Source: Rubrobacter sp. (GTDB lineage: Bacteria; Chloroflexota; Chloroflexia; Thermobaculales; Thermobaculaceae). From it: a stretch of DNA of 33,851 bases. A program made the position numbers and the translations under genes. The notes beneath the pieces are model-generated. The model made no database searches and was not told the origin of the DNA. It was given only the letters and a program-made list of their open reading frames with translations. Shown here in pieces: positions 1 through 9,049 of the stretch (position 1 is the stretch's first letter; the number at the start of each line of letters is the position of its first letter). The stretch lies in contig JADDPP010000322.1 in the NCBI GenBank assembly GCA_016781845.1, positions 1-33,851 of the forward strand. Reading direction: 5' to 3'.

Positions 1-158
1 AGCTCATCTACTCACGTAGAGTTTGCTTTCCTAGGTTCTGCCGCATCAGAGGTTACATCTGCACCGCCAGGAAACAAGGGCAGAGTGCCCTAGATGCTCT
101 CGTACACCCCTTCACCGGCAACCCCTTCGCGCCTGTCTTACAACGCTGAATAGTTACT
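1..158. other. No gene recognised; probable IS-side sequence
   Basis: I see no convincing coding region here. The stretch lies on the inner side of the IS-like end at 159-184, so it is probably part of a second, diverged or truncated insertion element that continues beyond the window. The only structure is a short hairpin, AGGGCA-gag-TGCCCT, at 77-91. Confidence 0.35.
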
Positions 159-184
159 CCCCAACGCAGAAATGTGACGGGCAC
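159..184. repeat. IS terminal inverted repeat (solo end)
   Basis: These 26 bases differ at one position from the right end of the ISKra4-like element at 33102-33127, in the same orientation (shared core CAGAAATGTGACGGGCAC). The three following C's are also shared. The element it belongs to would lie to the left, outside or at the edge of the window. It ends only 18 bp before the -35 box of the pyr promoter. Confidence 0.75.
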
Positions 185-202
185 CCCCGGCGGCGCTTTC
201 GC

Positions 203-232
203 TTGATACCTGTCCGTTCTGAGCCCTATAAT
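203..232 (+). promoter_or_regulatory. Sigma70-type promoter of the pyr operon
   Basis: TTGATA at 203-208 and a perfect TATAAT at 227-232 are separated by 18 bp. Transcription would start near 239-241, just before the PyrR-binding leader. This is the only strong promoter I see for the genes down to pyrD. Confidence 0.8.
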
Positions 233-240
233 TCTTTCAG

Positions 241-274
241 GCCTTTAAAGACAGTCCCGTGAGGCTGGCAAGGC
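241..274 (+). promoter_or_regulatory. PyrR-binding loop (anti-antiterminator) in the pyr leader
   Basis: AGTCCCGTGAGGCTGG at 253-268 matches the conserved PyrR-binding RNA loop known from Bacillus-type pyr leaders. It is closed by a lower stem GCCTT (241-245) / AAGGC (270-274) and an inner CAG/CTG pairing. In the known mechanism UMP-bound PyrR stabilises this hairpin, which prevents an antiterminator from forming and so lets the downstream terminator fold. Confidence 0.8.
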
Positions 275-307
275 GAGGATACGCACTCCGTAGGCGAAGT
301 GCGCCTG

Positions 308-340
308 CTCCTGCCTGCCGCACGGCTGGCAGGAGTTTTT
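308..340 (+). terminator. pyr attenuator terminator, overlapping the pyrR ribosome binding site
   Basis: CTCCTGCC (308-315) pairs perfectly with GGCAGGAG (328-335), with extra CCG/CGG pairing in the loop, followed by TTTTT at 336-340. It follows a smaller hairpin CGCACT/AGTGCG at 282-302. The AGGAG at 331-335 is also the Shine-Dalgarno sequence for the GTG start at 341, so the same arm terminates transcription and hides the ribosome binding site. Confidence 0.8.
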
Positions 341-907
341 GTGTCAGTAACATCCCCATTCAAGGGCGCTTTGGTCCTGCTCGATAGCGAGGCGATGTCA
401 CGCGCCCTCACCCGTATCGCGCACCAGATACGTGAGCAGAACCCTGACCTCTCCCAGGTAGCCCTCGTCGGCATCCGCACACGCGGCGTCCCGCTGGCTC
501 GACGCATCTCCTCCGCGCTGGAGCGGTTTGGCGATGCTCGCGTTCCCGTCGGAGAAATCGACATAAATCCTTATCGCGATGACCTCTCGCGCGAGGCGCT
601 TGCCCGACGTGTGGACTCGTCGCGCATCGGCTTTGGTGTCGAGGGTTTGTCGGTGGTGCTCGTGGACGATGTGTTGTACACGGGCAGATCGGCGCGGGCC
701 GCGATGGACGCGCTTGTGGACCGCGGCAGGCCAGGCAGGGTGCAGCTCGCGGTGCTCGTGGACCGCGGCCACCGGGAGTTGCCCATACGCGCGGATTACG
801 TGGGCAAGAACGTGCCGTCCTCGCGTGACGAGGAAGTGCGGGTGCGGCTGATGGAGACGGACGGCGAGGATGCCGTGCTGATGGTAAAGCTACAGGAGGA
901 AGTGTAG
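341..907 (+). CDS. pyrR: PyrR, pyr operon RNA-binding attenuation protein / uracil phosphoribosyltransferase
   Basis: Type I phosphoribosyltransferase fold protein that senses UMP/UTP and PRPP, binds the pyr leader RNA and often has weak uracil phosphoribosyltransferase activity. The N-terminal LLDSEAMSRALTRIAHQI and the PRPP-binding signature VVLVDDVLYTGRSAR (about residues 105-119, acidic pair D109-D110) are typical. With the GTG start at 341 the protein is 188 residues, the usual family size. The frame is open back to GTG 299, but that start would lie inside the terminator stem and has no ribosome binding site, whereas GTG 341 has AGGAG five bases upstream. First gene of the pyr operon and cis-encoded with its own target site at 241-274. 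The stop directly abuts the next start. Confidence 0.93.
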   Translation: MSVTSPFKGALVLLDSEAMSRALTRIAHQIREQNPDLSQVALVGIRTRGVPLARRISSALERFGDARVPVGEIDINPYRDDLSREALARRVDSSRIGFGVEGLSVVLVDDVLYTGRSARAAMDALVDRGRPGRVQLAVLVDRGHRELPIRADYVGKNVPSSRDEEVRVRLMETDGEDAVLMVKLQEEV

Positions 908-2308
908 TTGGCAACACAGACAGAAGCTCAGGCGGGGACACGGGCGGTGGTGGCGTACCCGGAGACCCGGCTTCCCCTCGCACGCACAATCGCGCTAGGG
1001 ATGCAGCACGTGCTCGCGATGTTCGGCGCGACGGTGCTTGCGCCGATAATCATGGGCTTCAACCCCAGCCTCGCGATCCTGTTCTCAGGGGTGGGCACGC
1101 TCCTCTTCATCCTGATCACTCGCGGGCGGGTGCCCTCGTACCTGGGCAGCTCCTTCGCGTTCATCGCGCCTGTTATCGCTGCGAAGGCCGAGGGAGGCAT
1201 ACCCGCGGCGCTTGGCGGAATAATCGCCGCGGGCGTGGTGTACGGCATCATCGGCCTGATAGTGATGCGAACGGGCGTGGGTTGGATCGAGTACCTGATG
1301 CCGCCGGTGGTGACGGCGGCGGTTGTGGCGGTCATCGGCCTGGCGCTCGCGCACGTTGCGGTAGATTTGGCTGCGCGAAACGTGTGGCTCGCAGCCTTGA
1401 GTTTCAGCCTGGCAGCCCTGATCGCGGTCGGCACACGCGGCTTCCCTCGGCTGATACCGATACTGCTCGGCGCGGTGATCGCGTACATCGTCGCGCTCGT
1501 GACGGGCAACGTGGATCTGGCACCGATACGACAGGCCGCCTGGATCGGAGTTCCCGACTTCGTTACCCCTACCTTCAACCTGCGCGCGATCTCCCTGATC
1601 GCCCCGGTGGCGCTCGTGCTCGTCGCGGAGAACGCGGGGCATATCAAGGCGCTCTCGGCGCAGATGGACCGCAACCTGATGCCGTACCTCGGCCGCGGGT
1701 TCCTCGGCGATGCTGTGGGCACAGTCGTCTCGGCGTTCGGAGGCGGGACGGGACAGACAACCTACGCGGAGAACATCGGCGTAATGGCGATGACGCGCGT
1801 GTACAGCATCTACGTCTTCGTCGCCGCGGCCCTGACTGCGATAGTGCTCGGCTTCAGCCCGAAGTTTGGCGCGGTCATCGGCTCCATACCTCCGGGCGTG
1901 ATGGGAGGCCTGGCGATCCTGCTCTTCGGCCTCATAGCAGCGACCGGGGGCAAGATCATCCGCGACGGGCGGGTGGACTTCGCGCAGCCGCGCAACCTGA
2001 TCGTGCTCGGCTCCACGCTGGCTATCGGCGTGGGCAGCGCAGCGCTGGAGTGGGCTCACACAACCGTGCTGAACACGCTTCTCAACAACAACCTGCCGCT
2101 CGGCGCGCTCGACCGGGTGCCGACTGGCACGCTGAACGTGGGTACCGGGAACTTCTCCTTCGCGCTGGGTAACATCGCGCTCGCAACGTTCGTGGCAATC
2201 GCCGTCAACCAGGTGCTCGCGCTCGTCGAGAGGTTTGGGGCACAGAAGGCTCCAAGCACGCGCCGGGAGGCGGTGCAGGACCGGACCGTCCACGAGGTCC
2301 GGGCGTAG
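908..2308 (+). CDS. uraA: Uracil permease, NCS2 family
   Basis: Membrane protein of 466 residues of the nucleobase:cation symporter-2 family, expected to import uracil with protons. About 14 hydrophobic segments run through the protein. The signature GTGQTTYAENIGVMAMTRV lies at about 281-298, and glutamates at 241 (VLVAENAGH) and 288 correspond to the two substrate-contacting glutamates known in E. coli UraA. The start is TTG, placed immediately after the pyrR stop and preceded by CAGGAGGA, which suggests translational coupling. Position between pyrR and pyrB is a common arrangement in PyrR-controlled operons and supports uracil rather than xanthine or urate as substrate. Confidence 0.9.
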   Translation: MATQTEAQAGTRAVVAYPETRLPLARTIALGMQHVLAMFGATVLAPIIMGFNPSLAILFSGVGTLLFILITRGRVPSYLGSSFAFIAPVIAAKAEGGIPAALGGIIAAGVVYGIIGLIVMRTGVGWIEYLMPPVVTAAVVAVIGLALAHVAVDLAARNVWLAALSFSLAALIAVGTRGFPRLIPILLGAVIAYIVALVTGNVDLAPIRQAAWIGVPDFVTPTFNLRAISLIAPVALVLVAENAGHIKALSAQMDRNLMPYLGRGFLGDAVGTVVSAFGGGTGQTTYAENIGVMAMTRVYSIYVFVAAALTAIVLGFSPKFGAVIGSIPPGVMGGLAILLFGLIAATGGKIIRDGRVDFAQPRNLIVLGSTLAIGVGSAALEWAHTTVLNTLLNNNLPLGALDRVPTGTLNVGTGNFSFALGNIALATFVAIAVNQVLALVERFGAQKAPSTRREAVQDRTVHEVRA

Positions 2309-3274
2309 GTGACAACGGTGCAGACCCCGCAGCCCCAAAAAGCCGTGGCTCTTGGCCGACACCTCCTGGACGTGGACAGCCTCGGAGCCGAGGGCATTGA
2401 CCGGGTGCTCGAGGAGGCGTTGTCGGAGGCGTTGCGTGCAACGTCTCTACGGGGGAAGACAGTCGTCAACTTCTTCTACGAGGCGAGCACGCGGACGAGA
2501 CTCTCTTTTGAGATCGCGGCGAAGAGGCTGGGCGCGGACGTGATCAACGTGTCGTCAGGCGAGAGCAGCGTGACGAAGGGTGAGTCGCTGGTGGACACCG
2601 CGCGCACTCTGGAGGCGCTGGGTGCGGACGCGGTCGTGTTGCGCCACCCGGAGCCGGGGGCGGCGTACCTGATGGCTCGCTATTTCAAGGGTTCGGTGCT
2701 CAACGCTGGCGACGGCAGGCACGCGCACCCGACGCAGGCGCTGCTCGACCTGCTCACGCTGCGGCAGAGTTTCGGCGACCTGCGCGGCCTCCGGGTGGCG
2801 ATAGTGGGAGACATAGAGCACAGCCGGGTGGCGCGCTCCACGACGGTGGGTCTGCTCCTGTGTGGCGCGGATGTGCGGCTGTGCGGGCCGCGGACGCTTC
2901 TACCACCGAGGGGATGGCTGGAGACCTTTCCGCGTTCCGACAGGGGGGGCAGGGTGACTCAGACAGCCTCGATGGGGGACGCGCTCAGGGACGCGCACGC
3001 GGTGATGGCGCTCAGGATGCAGGGTGAGAGGCAGGCCAGGAGCCTCCTGCCAGACCCCAAGGAGTTCGTGCGCCTGTACGGACTCACCCGCGAGCGGCTG
3101 AAGGAGCTTGCGCCGGACGCGCTGGTGATGCACCCGGGTCCGGCGAACGAGGGGGTGGAGATAGCGCCTGGATTGATGGATGCACCAAACAGCCTCATCT
3201 CGATGCAGGTCACGAACGGCGTGCTGGTGCGCATGGCCGTGCTGCGGCTGCTACTGGGGGGTAACGGTGAGTAG
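2309..3274 (+). CDS. pyrB: Aspartate carbamoyltransferase catalytic subunit
   Basis: Condenses carbamoyl phosphate with aspartate, the first committed step of pyrimidine synthesis. The 321-residue protein has the carbamoyl-phosphate motif STRTR at 60-64, SSVTKGES near 87-93, the HPTQALLDLLTL motif, and the C-terminal MHPGPANEGVEI. The length matches the family. GTG start directly follows the uraA stop; the end overlaps pyrC by 8 bp. There is no pyrI (regulatory subunit) nearby. Odd point: codons 40-51 are built from a copy of a dispersed palindrome (2427-2446) that is intergenic elsewhere in the window; it lies just before the conserved LRGKTVV segment, in a normally variable part of the chain. 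Confidence 0.95.
   Translation: MTTVQTPQPQKAVALGRHLLDVDSLGAEGIDRVLEEALSEALRATSLRGKTVVNFFYEASTRTRLSFEIAAKRLGADVINVSSGESSVTKGESLVDTARTLEALGADAVVLRHPEPGAAYLMARYFKGSVLNAGDGRHAHPTQALLDLLTLRQSFGDLRGLRVAIVGDIEHSRVARSTTVGLLLCGADVRLCGPRTLLPPRGWLETFPRSDRGGRVTQTASMGDALRDAHAVMALRMQGERQARSLLPDPKEFVRLYGLTRERLKELAPDALVMHPGPANEGVEIAPGLMDAPNSLISMQVTNGVLVRMAVLRLLLGGNGE
2427..2446. repeat. Dispersed palindrome copy inside pyrB
   Basis: AGGCGTTGCGTGCAACGTCT differs in one base from the intergenic copy at 11463-11482, and the flank TACGGGG is shared too. Here it is read as codons within pyrB without breaking the frame. Confidence 0.7.
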
Positions 3275-4619
3275 GAATCCGTTGTTGTTTTCAGGCGCGC
3301 GCGTCCTGTGCCCGTACACCGGCAGGGATGTAGTGGGCGACGTGCTGGTGGATGAAGGCAGGGTGGCGATGGTGCGCCCCGGAGGCGGGATAGAGGCGCC
3401 GGACGCAGAGAAGATAGAGTGCTCAGGGCTCGTGCTCTCTCCGGGCTTCGTTGATCTCCACACGCACCTGAGGGAGCCTGGCGAGGAGCACAAGGAGACG
3501 ATACATAGCGGGGTGAACGCAGCGCTCGCGGGCGGCTTCACAACGCTGTGCGCGATGCCGAACACGCGGCCCGCGCTGGACTCGCGCATCGCCGTGGAGA
3601 CGCTGCTGGAGCGCTCCGAGGGATTGGGTGTCCGGGTGGTCCCAATAGGGGCGATAACAGTGGCCCGCGCGGGGGAGAGGCTGGCTCCGCACCACGCCCT
3701 TGCGACCGCAGGGGTGGTGGCGCTCTCCGATGACGGCAGCCCGGTGAGCGATGCGGCTCTGATGCGCAGGGCGCTCTCGTATAGCGAGCCTACGGGCCTG
3801 CCCATCACATCGCACTGCGAGGAGCTAGCGCTCTCCGCAGGCGGGGCGATGCACGAGGGAGCGGTGAGCGCGCGGCTTGGCCTACCTGGGGCGCCTGCAT
3901 CTGCCGAGGAGGTGATGGTGCGCCGCGACATCGCGCTCGCGGAGGAGACCGGGGGCAGGCTCCATGTCGCGCATATCAGCACGAAGGGTGCGGTGGAGGC
4001 TGTGCGGGATGCGAGGGCAAGGGGCGTACCCGTGACCGCGGAGGCTACCCCTCACCACCTGCTGCTCACTGATGAGTGGGTGGCGGGCTGGGGCGCGCTG
4101 GATGGCGAGGATAGGCGCCACAACGTACTGGGCGAGCGTGCCTACGACACGAGCACGAAGGTGAACCCGCCGCTACGTTCGCGGGAGCACGTGCGCGCCG
4201 TCGTGGAGGCTGTAAGGGACGGCACCATTGATTGCGTAGCCACGGACCACGCCCCCCATTCCGCGACGGACAAGGAGTGCGAGTACGGCTGTGCCGCGTT
4301 CGGCATCAGCGGGCTGGAGACAGCGCTAGGCTTGCTGATGCAGCTTGTCCACCGGGGGGAGCTTGGGCTACCCGACCTTGTGCGGCTGCTGACGGTCGGG
4401 GCGAGCAGGACATTCAACCTGCCGGGGAGAGGCATCACGGAGGGTGCTCCTTCGGAGCTCGCGCTGTTTGACCCCGAGAGGGAATGGGTGGTGGACGCGA
4501 GCAAGCTGCTCTCAAAGGGCAAGAACACTCCGCTGGATGGGCACACATTGAAGGGCAGGGTATTGATGACCGTGGCGGGCACGAGGACGTACCGCGTGAG
4601 TGGGATGGAGGTCAGATGA
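3267..4619 (+). CDS. pyrC: Dihydroorotase
   Basis: Amidohydrolase that cyclises carbamoyl aspartate to dihydroorotate. The 450-residue length fits the long (class II-like) bacterial dihydroorotases. The metal-binding motif DLHTHLREPG (H65, H67) is followed by TIHSG, ITSHCEE, HVAHIST and the late ATDHAPHS motif, all expected for an active zinc enzyme. I chose GTG 3267 because the product then starts right before the conserved beta-strand (LLFSGARVL) and a GGGGG stretch sits upstream; the frame is open further back inside pyrB but that part is not family-like. It overlaps pyrB by 8 bp and carA by 4 bp (ATGA). Confidence 0.94.
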   Translation: MSRNPLLFSGARVLCPYTGRDVVGDVLVDEGRVAMVRPGGGIEAPDAEKIECSGLVLSPGFVDLHTHLREPGEEHKETIHSGVNAALAGGFTTLCAMPNTRPALDSRIAVETLLERSEGLGVRVVPIGAITVARAGERLAPHHALATAGVVALSDDGSPVSDAALMRRALSYSEPTGLPITSHCEELALSAGGAMHEGAVSARLGLPGAPASAEEVMVRRDIALAEETGGRLHVAHISTKGAVEAVRDARARGVPVTAEATPHHLLLTDEWVAGWGALDGEDRRHNVLGERAYDTSTKVNPPLRSREHVRAVVEAVRDGTIDCVATDHAPHSATDKECEYGCAAFGISGLETALGLLMQLVHRGELGLPDLVRLLTVGASRTFNLPGRGITEGAPSELALFDPEREWVVDASKLLSKGKNTPLDGHTLKGRVLMTVAGTRTYRVSGMEVR

Positions 4620-5758
4620 GTGAGCCGGCGTTGCTGGTGCTGGAGGATGGGCGAGTCTTTCGTGGCGAGCGCTTCGGTGCCCCGTCCACCGCGGGTGGCG
4701 AGGTCGTGTTCAGCACATCCATGACGGGCTACCAGGAGATGTGCACTGACCCCTCGTACCACGGCCAGATACTGTGCCTCACGTACCCAATGGTGGGGAA
4801 CTACGGCGTGAGTGAGCTTCATGACCAGTCGGTGCGGCCCTGGGTTTCCGGCCTCGTGGTGCGGCAGCATTCGAACGCTCCCTCGCACTGGGGCAGTGAG
4901 GGCACTCTCGACGAGTACCTGAAGCGCCACGACATCCCAGGCATCAGCGGCGTGGACACCCGCGCGCTCACGCGCCACATACGCTCCCACGGCTCCCGCC
5001 GGGGAATAATCGTGGCTGGTGAGACGGGAGAGGATACGGCGGCGCTCGTGAGAAGGGCGAGGGAGGCGAGGCTGCCATCCGAGCTTACGGGTGTCGGCGA
5101 GGTGAGCGGGAAGAACGCGCTAGTCGGCGGGGGCATTCAACTGAAACCGCCTACGGATGCGGCGGAGCACCACCGTGTCGTGGTCATAGACTGTGGGCTG
5201 AAGACGAACATACTGCGCTCGCTGGCGGAGCGTGCTGCGGAGACGGTGGTGGTGCCGTACTCGGCGACCGCGGAAGAGGTGCTCTCCCTGGCGCCGGATG
5301 GGGTCGTGACCTCGCCGGGCCCCGGGGACCCGGAGGACGCGGAGATACCTGTGCGGACGGTCGGCGCGGTGTTGGAGCGGGGAGTGCCGTTCTTCGGCAT
5401 CTGCCTGGGACACCAGATACTCGGTCTGGCGATAGGCGCGACGACGAGCAAGCTGAAGTTCGGACACCGGGGTGGGAACCATCCAGTCAGGGAGGTAGCC
5501 ACGGGCAGGGTGCATATCACGTCCCAGAACCACGGCTACCAAGTGGATGCTGAGTCCGTGCCCCTGAAGGACGGCTGGCGCATCAGTCACCTGAACGTGA
5601 ATGACGGGTCCGTGGAGGGGCTGGTTCACGTCGAGAAGCCCGCGTTTTCAGTGCAGTATCACCCCGAAGGCGCGCCGGGGCCGGATGAGAATGAGTACCT
5701 GTTCGACGCATTTCTGAACAGCATCGAGCGCAGCAAGCTGCAGCGGAGGGAGTCGTAA
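4616..5758 (+). CDS. carA: Carbamoyl-phosphate synthase, glutamine amidotransferase small subunit
   Basis: Hydrolyses glutamine and passes ammonia to CarB. The 380-residue protein has the CarA-specific N-terminal domain (LVLEDGRVFRGERFG, FSTSMTGYQE) and a class I glutamine amidotransferase domain with nucleophile C263 in FFGICLGHQ and the H349/E351 pair in QYHPEGAPGP, so the catalytic triad is intact. The ATG overlaps the pyrC stop in an ATGA junction, which fixes the start. Three bases separate it from carB. Confidence 0.95.
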   Translation: MSEPALLVLEDGRVFRGERFGAPSTAGGEVVFSTSMTGYQEMCTDPSYHGQILCLTYPMVGNYGVSELHDQSVRPWVSGLVVRQHSNAPSHWGSEGTLDEYLKRHDIPGISGVDTRALTRHIRSHGSRRGIIVAGETGEDTAALVRRAREARLPSELTGVGEVSGKNALVGGGIQLKPPTDAAEHHRVVVIDCGLKTNILRSLAERAAETVVVPYSATAEEVLSLAPDGVVTSPGPGDPEDAEIPVRTVGAVLERGVPFFGICLGHQILGLAIGATTSKLKFGHRGGNHPVREVATGRVHITSQNHGYQVDAESVPLKDGWRISHLNVNDGSVEGLVHVEKPAFSVQYHPEGAPGPDENEYLFDAFLNSIERSKLQRRES

Positions 5759-5761
5759 CAC

Positions 5762-8700
5762 GTGCTTGAGGATAACAGGCAAACCGTACTCGTCATCGGC
5801 TCCGGACCTATAGTGATAGGTCAGGCTGCAGAGTTCGACTATGCGGGCACGCAGGCGTGCCGAGCGCTGCGTGAGGAGGGCGTGCGCGTCGTGCTCGTCA
5901 ACTCCAACCCTGCCACGATTATGACGGACGACGAGGTGGCGGACCGCGTGTACGTCGAGCCCTTGACGGTCGAGGTGCTGGAGCGCATCATCGAGCGGGA
6001 GCGGCCGGACGGCCTGCTGCCCACGCTCGGCGGGCAGACGGGTCTGAATCTCGCGATGGAGCTTGCGAGCGCGGGGGTGCTGCAGAAGTGGGGCGTGGCT
6101 CTGCTGGGTACGCCGCTGGAGAGCATCCGCATGGCCGAGGACCGGCAGGCGTTCAAGCTGTTGCTGGAGCGCATCGGAGAGCCGGTCATCGAGAGCCTGA
6201 CCGTGCACACTGTGCAGGAGGGCCTGGCCTTCGCGGACCGGGTGGGGTTGCCGGTCATCAGCCGTCCTGCGTATACGCTGGGGGGAACCGGCGGCGGGAT
6301 GGCGGACACACGCGAGGAATTGGCGGTGCTGCTGGAGCGGAGCCTGCGCGCGAGCCCGATCAGCCAGACCCTCGTTGAGCGCTCCGTCGCGGGCTGGAAG
6401 GAGATCGAGTACGAGGTGCTCCGCGACGCGGCGGACAACGCGATCACCGTGTGCAACATGGAGAACTTTGATCCGGTGGGAGTACATACCGGAGATTCCA
6501 TAGTAGTTGCCCCGAGCCAGACGCTCTCCGACCGGCAGTACCAGATGCTGCGCAGCGCCTCGCTCAAGATAGTGCGGGCGCTGGGGATAGAGGGCGGGTG
6601 CAACGTGCAGCTCGCGCTCGACCCCTCCTCGGACCGCTACTACGTCATCGAGGTGAACCCGCGCGTCAGCCGTTCCTCAGCGCTTGCATCCAAGGCAACC
6701 GGGTATCCCATTGCGAGGGTTGCCGCGAAGATAGCGCTCGGCAAAAGGCTGGATGAGATACCGAACGCGGTGACAGCCGGGACGACCGCGGCTCTGGAGC
6801 CCGCGCTCGACTACTGTGTAGTGAAGATACCGCGCTGGCCGTTTGATAAGTTCACGGGCGGCGACAGGCGTATCGGCACGCAGATGAAGGCGACGGGCGA
6901 GGTGATGGCTATTGAGCGCACGTTCGAGGCGGCACTGCAGAAGGCGGTGCGCAGCCTGGAACTCGGGGGACGCACCCTCTTGTGGGAGTCGCCCGAGTGG
7001 GAGTCGGATGAGGCGCTCCTGAAGGCTGTGCGAACGCCGACGGACTCCCGGCTGTGGGCAGCGCTGGCGGCGTTGAGGCGGGGCTACGGCGTGCGGTATC
7101 TTGCGGAGCAGTCGGGCATTGACCCGTGGTTCCTCCATGGCCTGCACAACATCACCTGTCTTGAGGAGGAGCTGCGCCAGCGCGGATTCGAGGAGGGGAC
7201 GCTGTGGCGCGCCAAGCGGTCGGGGTTCTCGGATGCCTCGATAGCCGAGTTGACGGGCGCTGATGAGGAGGAGGTGCGCGCCCGCCGCGCATACCTCGGA
7301 CTGCGGCCCGTCTGGAAGATGGTGGATACGTGCGCCGCGGAGTTCGAGGCGACGACGGCGTACTTCTACAGCACATACGAGCAGGAGAACGAGGCACTGC
7401 CGCTGCAGGGACGGTCCTCGCTCGTGCTTGGCTCCGGGCCGATACGCATCGGTCAGGGCATCGAGTTCGACTACTGCAGCGTACACAGCGCGCAGGCTCT
7501 GCGCGCGGCGGGCGCGCACAGCATCATGCTCAACAGCAACCCTGAGACGGTTTCAACGGACTTCGACACCTCCGACCGGCTGTACTTCGACCCGCTGGAT
7601 GAGGAGAGCGTGCGCGACATCCTGGAGAACGAGGGGCTGGAGTCCTTCCACGATGGGTTCCCCGTGCAGGAGGCGCTGGACGGCCGGGAGCAGCCGGTGG
7701 CCGGCCCTCCGGTGATTGTGCAGTTCGGCGGGCAGACGGCGATAAACCTCGCGGCGGGGCTGCACGACGCGGGCTTCGGTGTGCTGGGCAGCAGCCTGGA
7801 TGCGATAGACCTCGCGGAGGACCGGGAGCGCTTCGAGGAGTTCCTGCAGAGTCTGGGCATGCGCCGGCCAGAAGGGGCGAGCGTGCGAGACGTGGAAGGC
7901 GCTCTCTCCGCTGCCGAGCGAATAGGATACCCGCTACTCGTGCGCCCCTCGTACGTGCTCGGCGGGCGGGCAATGCGGATAGTTCACAGTGAGGACGAGC
8001 TGCTCGGGTACATCCACACCGCGACGGAGATAAGCGGTCGTCATCCCGTGCTGCTTGACCGCTACATCAACGGCCGGGAGGTCGAGGTGGATGCTGTGTG
8101 CGACGGGGAGCGGGTTGTAATTCCGGGCATAGTGGAGCACGTCGAGCGCGCGGGCGTACACTCGGGGGACAGCTTCGGGGTGTATCCGCCCGTGGACCTT
8201 GCGCCAGAGGAGAAGGCGCAGGTTGAGGACATGACAGTGCGCATCGCACTGGGGCTGGGGCTGAGGGGCTTGATGAACGTGCAGTACGTCGTGCGGGAGG
8301 GGCTTGTGTACGTGCTGGAGGTGAACCCCAGGGCGAGCCGCACGGTCCCGTTCCTGAGCAAGGTGACGGGCGTTCCGATGGTCACGCTCGCGACCCGCGT
8401 GATGCTCGGCGAGACTCTGGCGGAGATGGGGTACGAAGGGGGGCTCATGCCGGAGCGCGACCTGTGCGCGGTGAAAGCCCCGGTGTTCAGCATGTCGAAG
8501 CTGGCGGGCGTGGATACCGCGCTTGGCCCCGAGATGAAGAGCACAGGGGAGGTGATGGGCATAGATACGGAGCTTGCGCCCGCGATGATGAAGGCGATGC
8601 TCGCGTCCGGCATCAACCCGCCAGAGGGTGGAACGGTGCTTCTGAGCATCGCGGACCGGCACAAGGAGGAGGTTGTGAGCCTCGCCCGCGACCTCGTGGA

Positions 8701-9049
8701 CCTCGGGTACAACCTGGCGTGTACTGAAGGCACCTCTACGTATTTGGAGGAGCGCGGGGTACGCGTGGCGCAGGTAGTTCACAAGATAGGCTCCGTGCGC
8801 CCGGACATCACGGACATCATCCGGCGGCGGCAGGTCTGCGCTGTCATCAACACCATCTCGCCCTCGAAGAAGCCCGTGCGCGATGGCTTCGAGATCCGCC
8901 GCGCGGCGGTGGAGGCGGGCGTGCCGTGCCTGACATCGCTCGACACCGCCCGCTCGCTTGCTCGCGCGCTGCTGGGCAGGGGCGAATACACGGTCGCGAC
9001 GGTCGCTGAGTACCGCGAGGGCGTGGCGGCGCTGGCGGGCCGGGCGTGA
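5762..9049 (+). CDS. carB: Carbamoyl-phosphate synthase large subunit
   Basis: Makes carbamoyl phosphate from bicarbonate, ammonia and two ATP. The 1095 residues show the two ATP-grasp halves: the first from about 8 to 400 ([52 protein letters not shown]) and the second from about 555 to 930 ([43 protein letters not shown]), with the oligomerisation region between and a C-terminal MGS-like allosteric domain ([17 protein letters not shown] to the end). It is slightly longer than the usual ~1070 because of an extra segment at about residues 623-651 ([15 protein letters not shown] and on) before [17 protein letters not shown] start; the end overlaps the HAD gene by GTGA. Confidence 0.96.
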   Translation: MLEDNRQTVLVIGSGPIVIGQAAEFDYAGTQACRALREEGVRVVLVNSNPATIMTDDEVADRVYVEPLTVEVLERIIERERPDGLLPTLGGQTGLNLAMELASAGVLQKWGVALLGTPLESIRMAEDRQAFKLLLERIGEPVIESLTVHTVQEGLAFADRVGLPVISRPAYTLGGTGGGMADTREELAVLLERSLRASPISQTLVERSVAGWKEIEYEVLRDAADNAITVCNMENFDPVGVHTGDSIVVAPSQTLSDRQYQMLRSASLKIVRALGIEGGCNVQLALDPSSDRYYVIEVNPRVSRSSALASKATGYPIARVAAKIALGKRLDEIPNAVTAGTTAALEPALDYCVVKIPRWPFDKFTGGDRRIGTQMKATGEVMAIERTFEAALQKAVRSLELGGRTLLWESPEWESDEALLKAVRTPTDSRLWAALAALRRGYGVRYLAEQSGIDPWFLHGLHNITCLEEELRQRGFEEGTLWRAKRSGFSDASIAELTGADEEEVRARRAYLGLRPVWKMVDTCAAEFEATTAYFYSTYEQENEALPLQGRSSLVLGSGPIRIGQGIEFDYCSVHSAQALRAAGAHSIMLNSNPETVSTDFDTSDRLYFDPLDEESVRDILENEGLESFHDGFPVQEALDGREQPVAGPPVIVQFGGQTAINLAAGLHDAGFGVLGSSLDAIDLAEDRERFEEFLQSLGMRRPEGASVRDVEGALSAAERIGYPLLVRPSYVLGGRAMRIVHSEDELLGYIHTATEISGRHPVLLDRYINGREVEVDAVCDGERVVIPGIVEHVERAGVHSGDSFGVYPPVDLAPEEKAQVEDMTVRIALGLGLRGLMNVQYVVREGLVYVLEVNPRASRTVPFLSKVTGVPMVTLATRVMLGETLAEMGYEGGLMPERDLCAVKAPVFSMSKLAGVDTALGPEMKSTGEVMGIDTELAPAMMKAMLASGINPPEGGTVLLSIADRHKEEVVSLARDLVDLGYNLACTEGTSTYLEERGVRVAQVVHKIGSVRPDITDIIRRRQVCAVINTISPSKKPVRDGFEIRRAAVEAGVPCLTSLDTARSLARALLGRGEYTVATVAEYREGVAALAGRA

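Noticed and set aside
299-340. Upstream GTG start for pyrR at 299
   Set aside because: It would place the terminator stem inside the coding sequence and lacks a ribosome binding site; GTG 341 has AGGAG and gives the family length.
1085-2362. Long minus-strand open frame of 425 codons opposite uraA
   Set aside because: It is a shadow of the uraA codon pattern: composition is Arg/His-rich and low in hydrophobic order, with no recognisable motif, and uraA is a clear family member.
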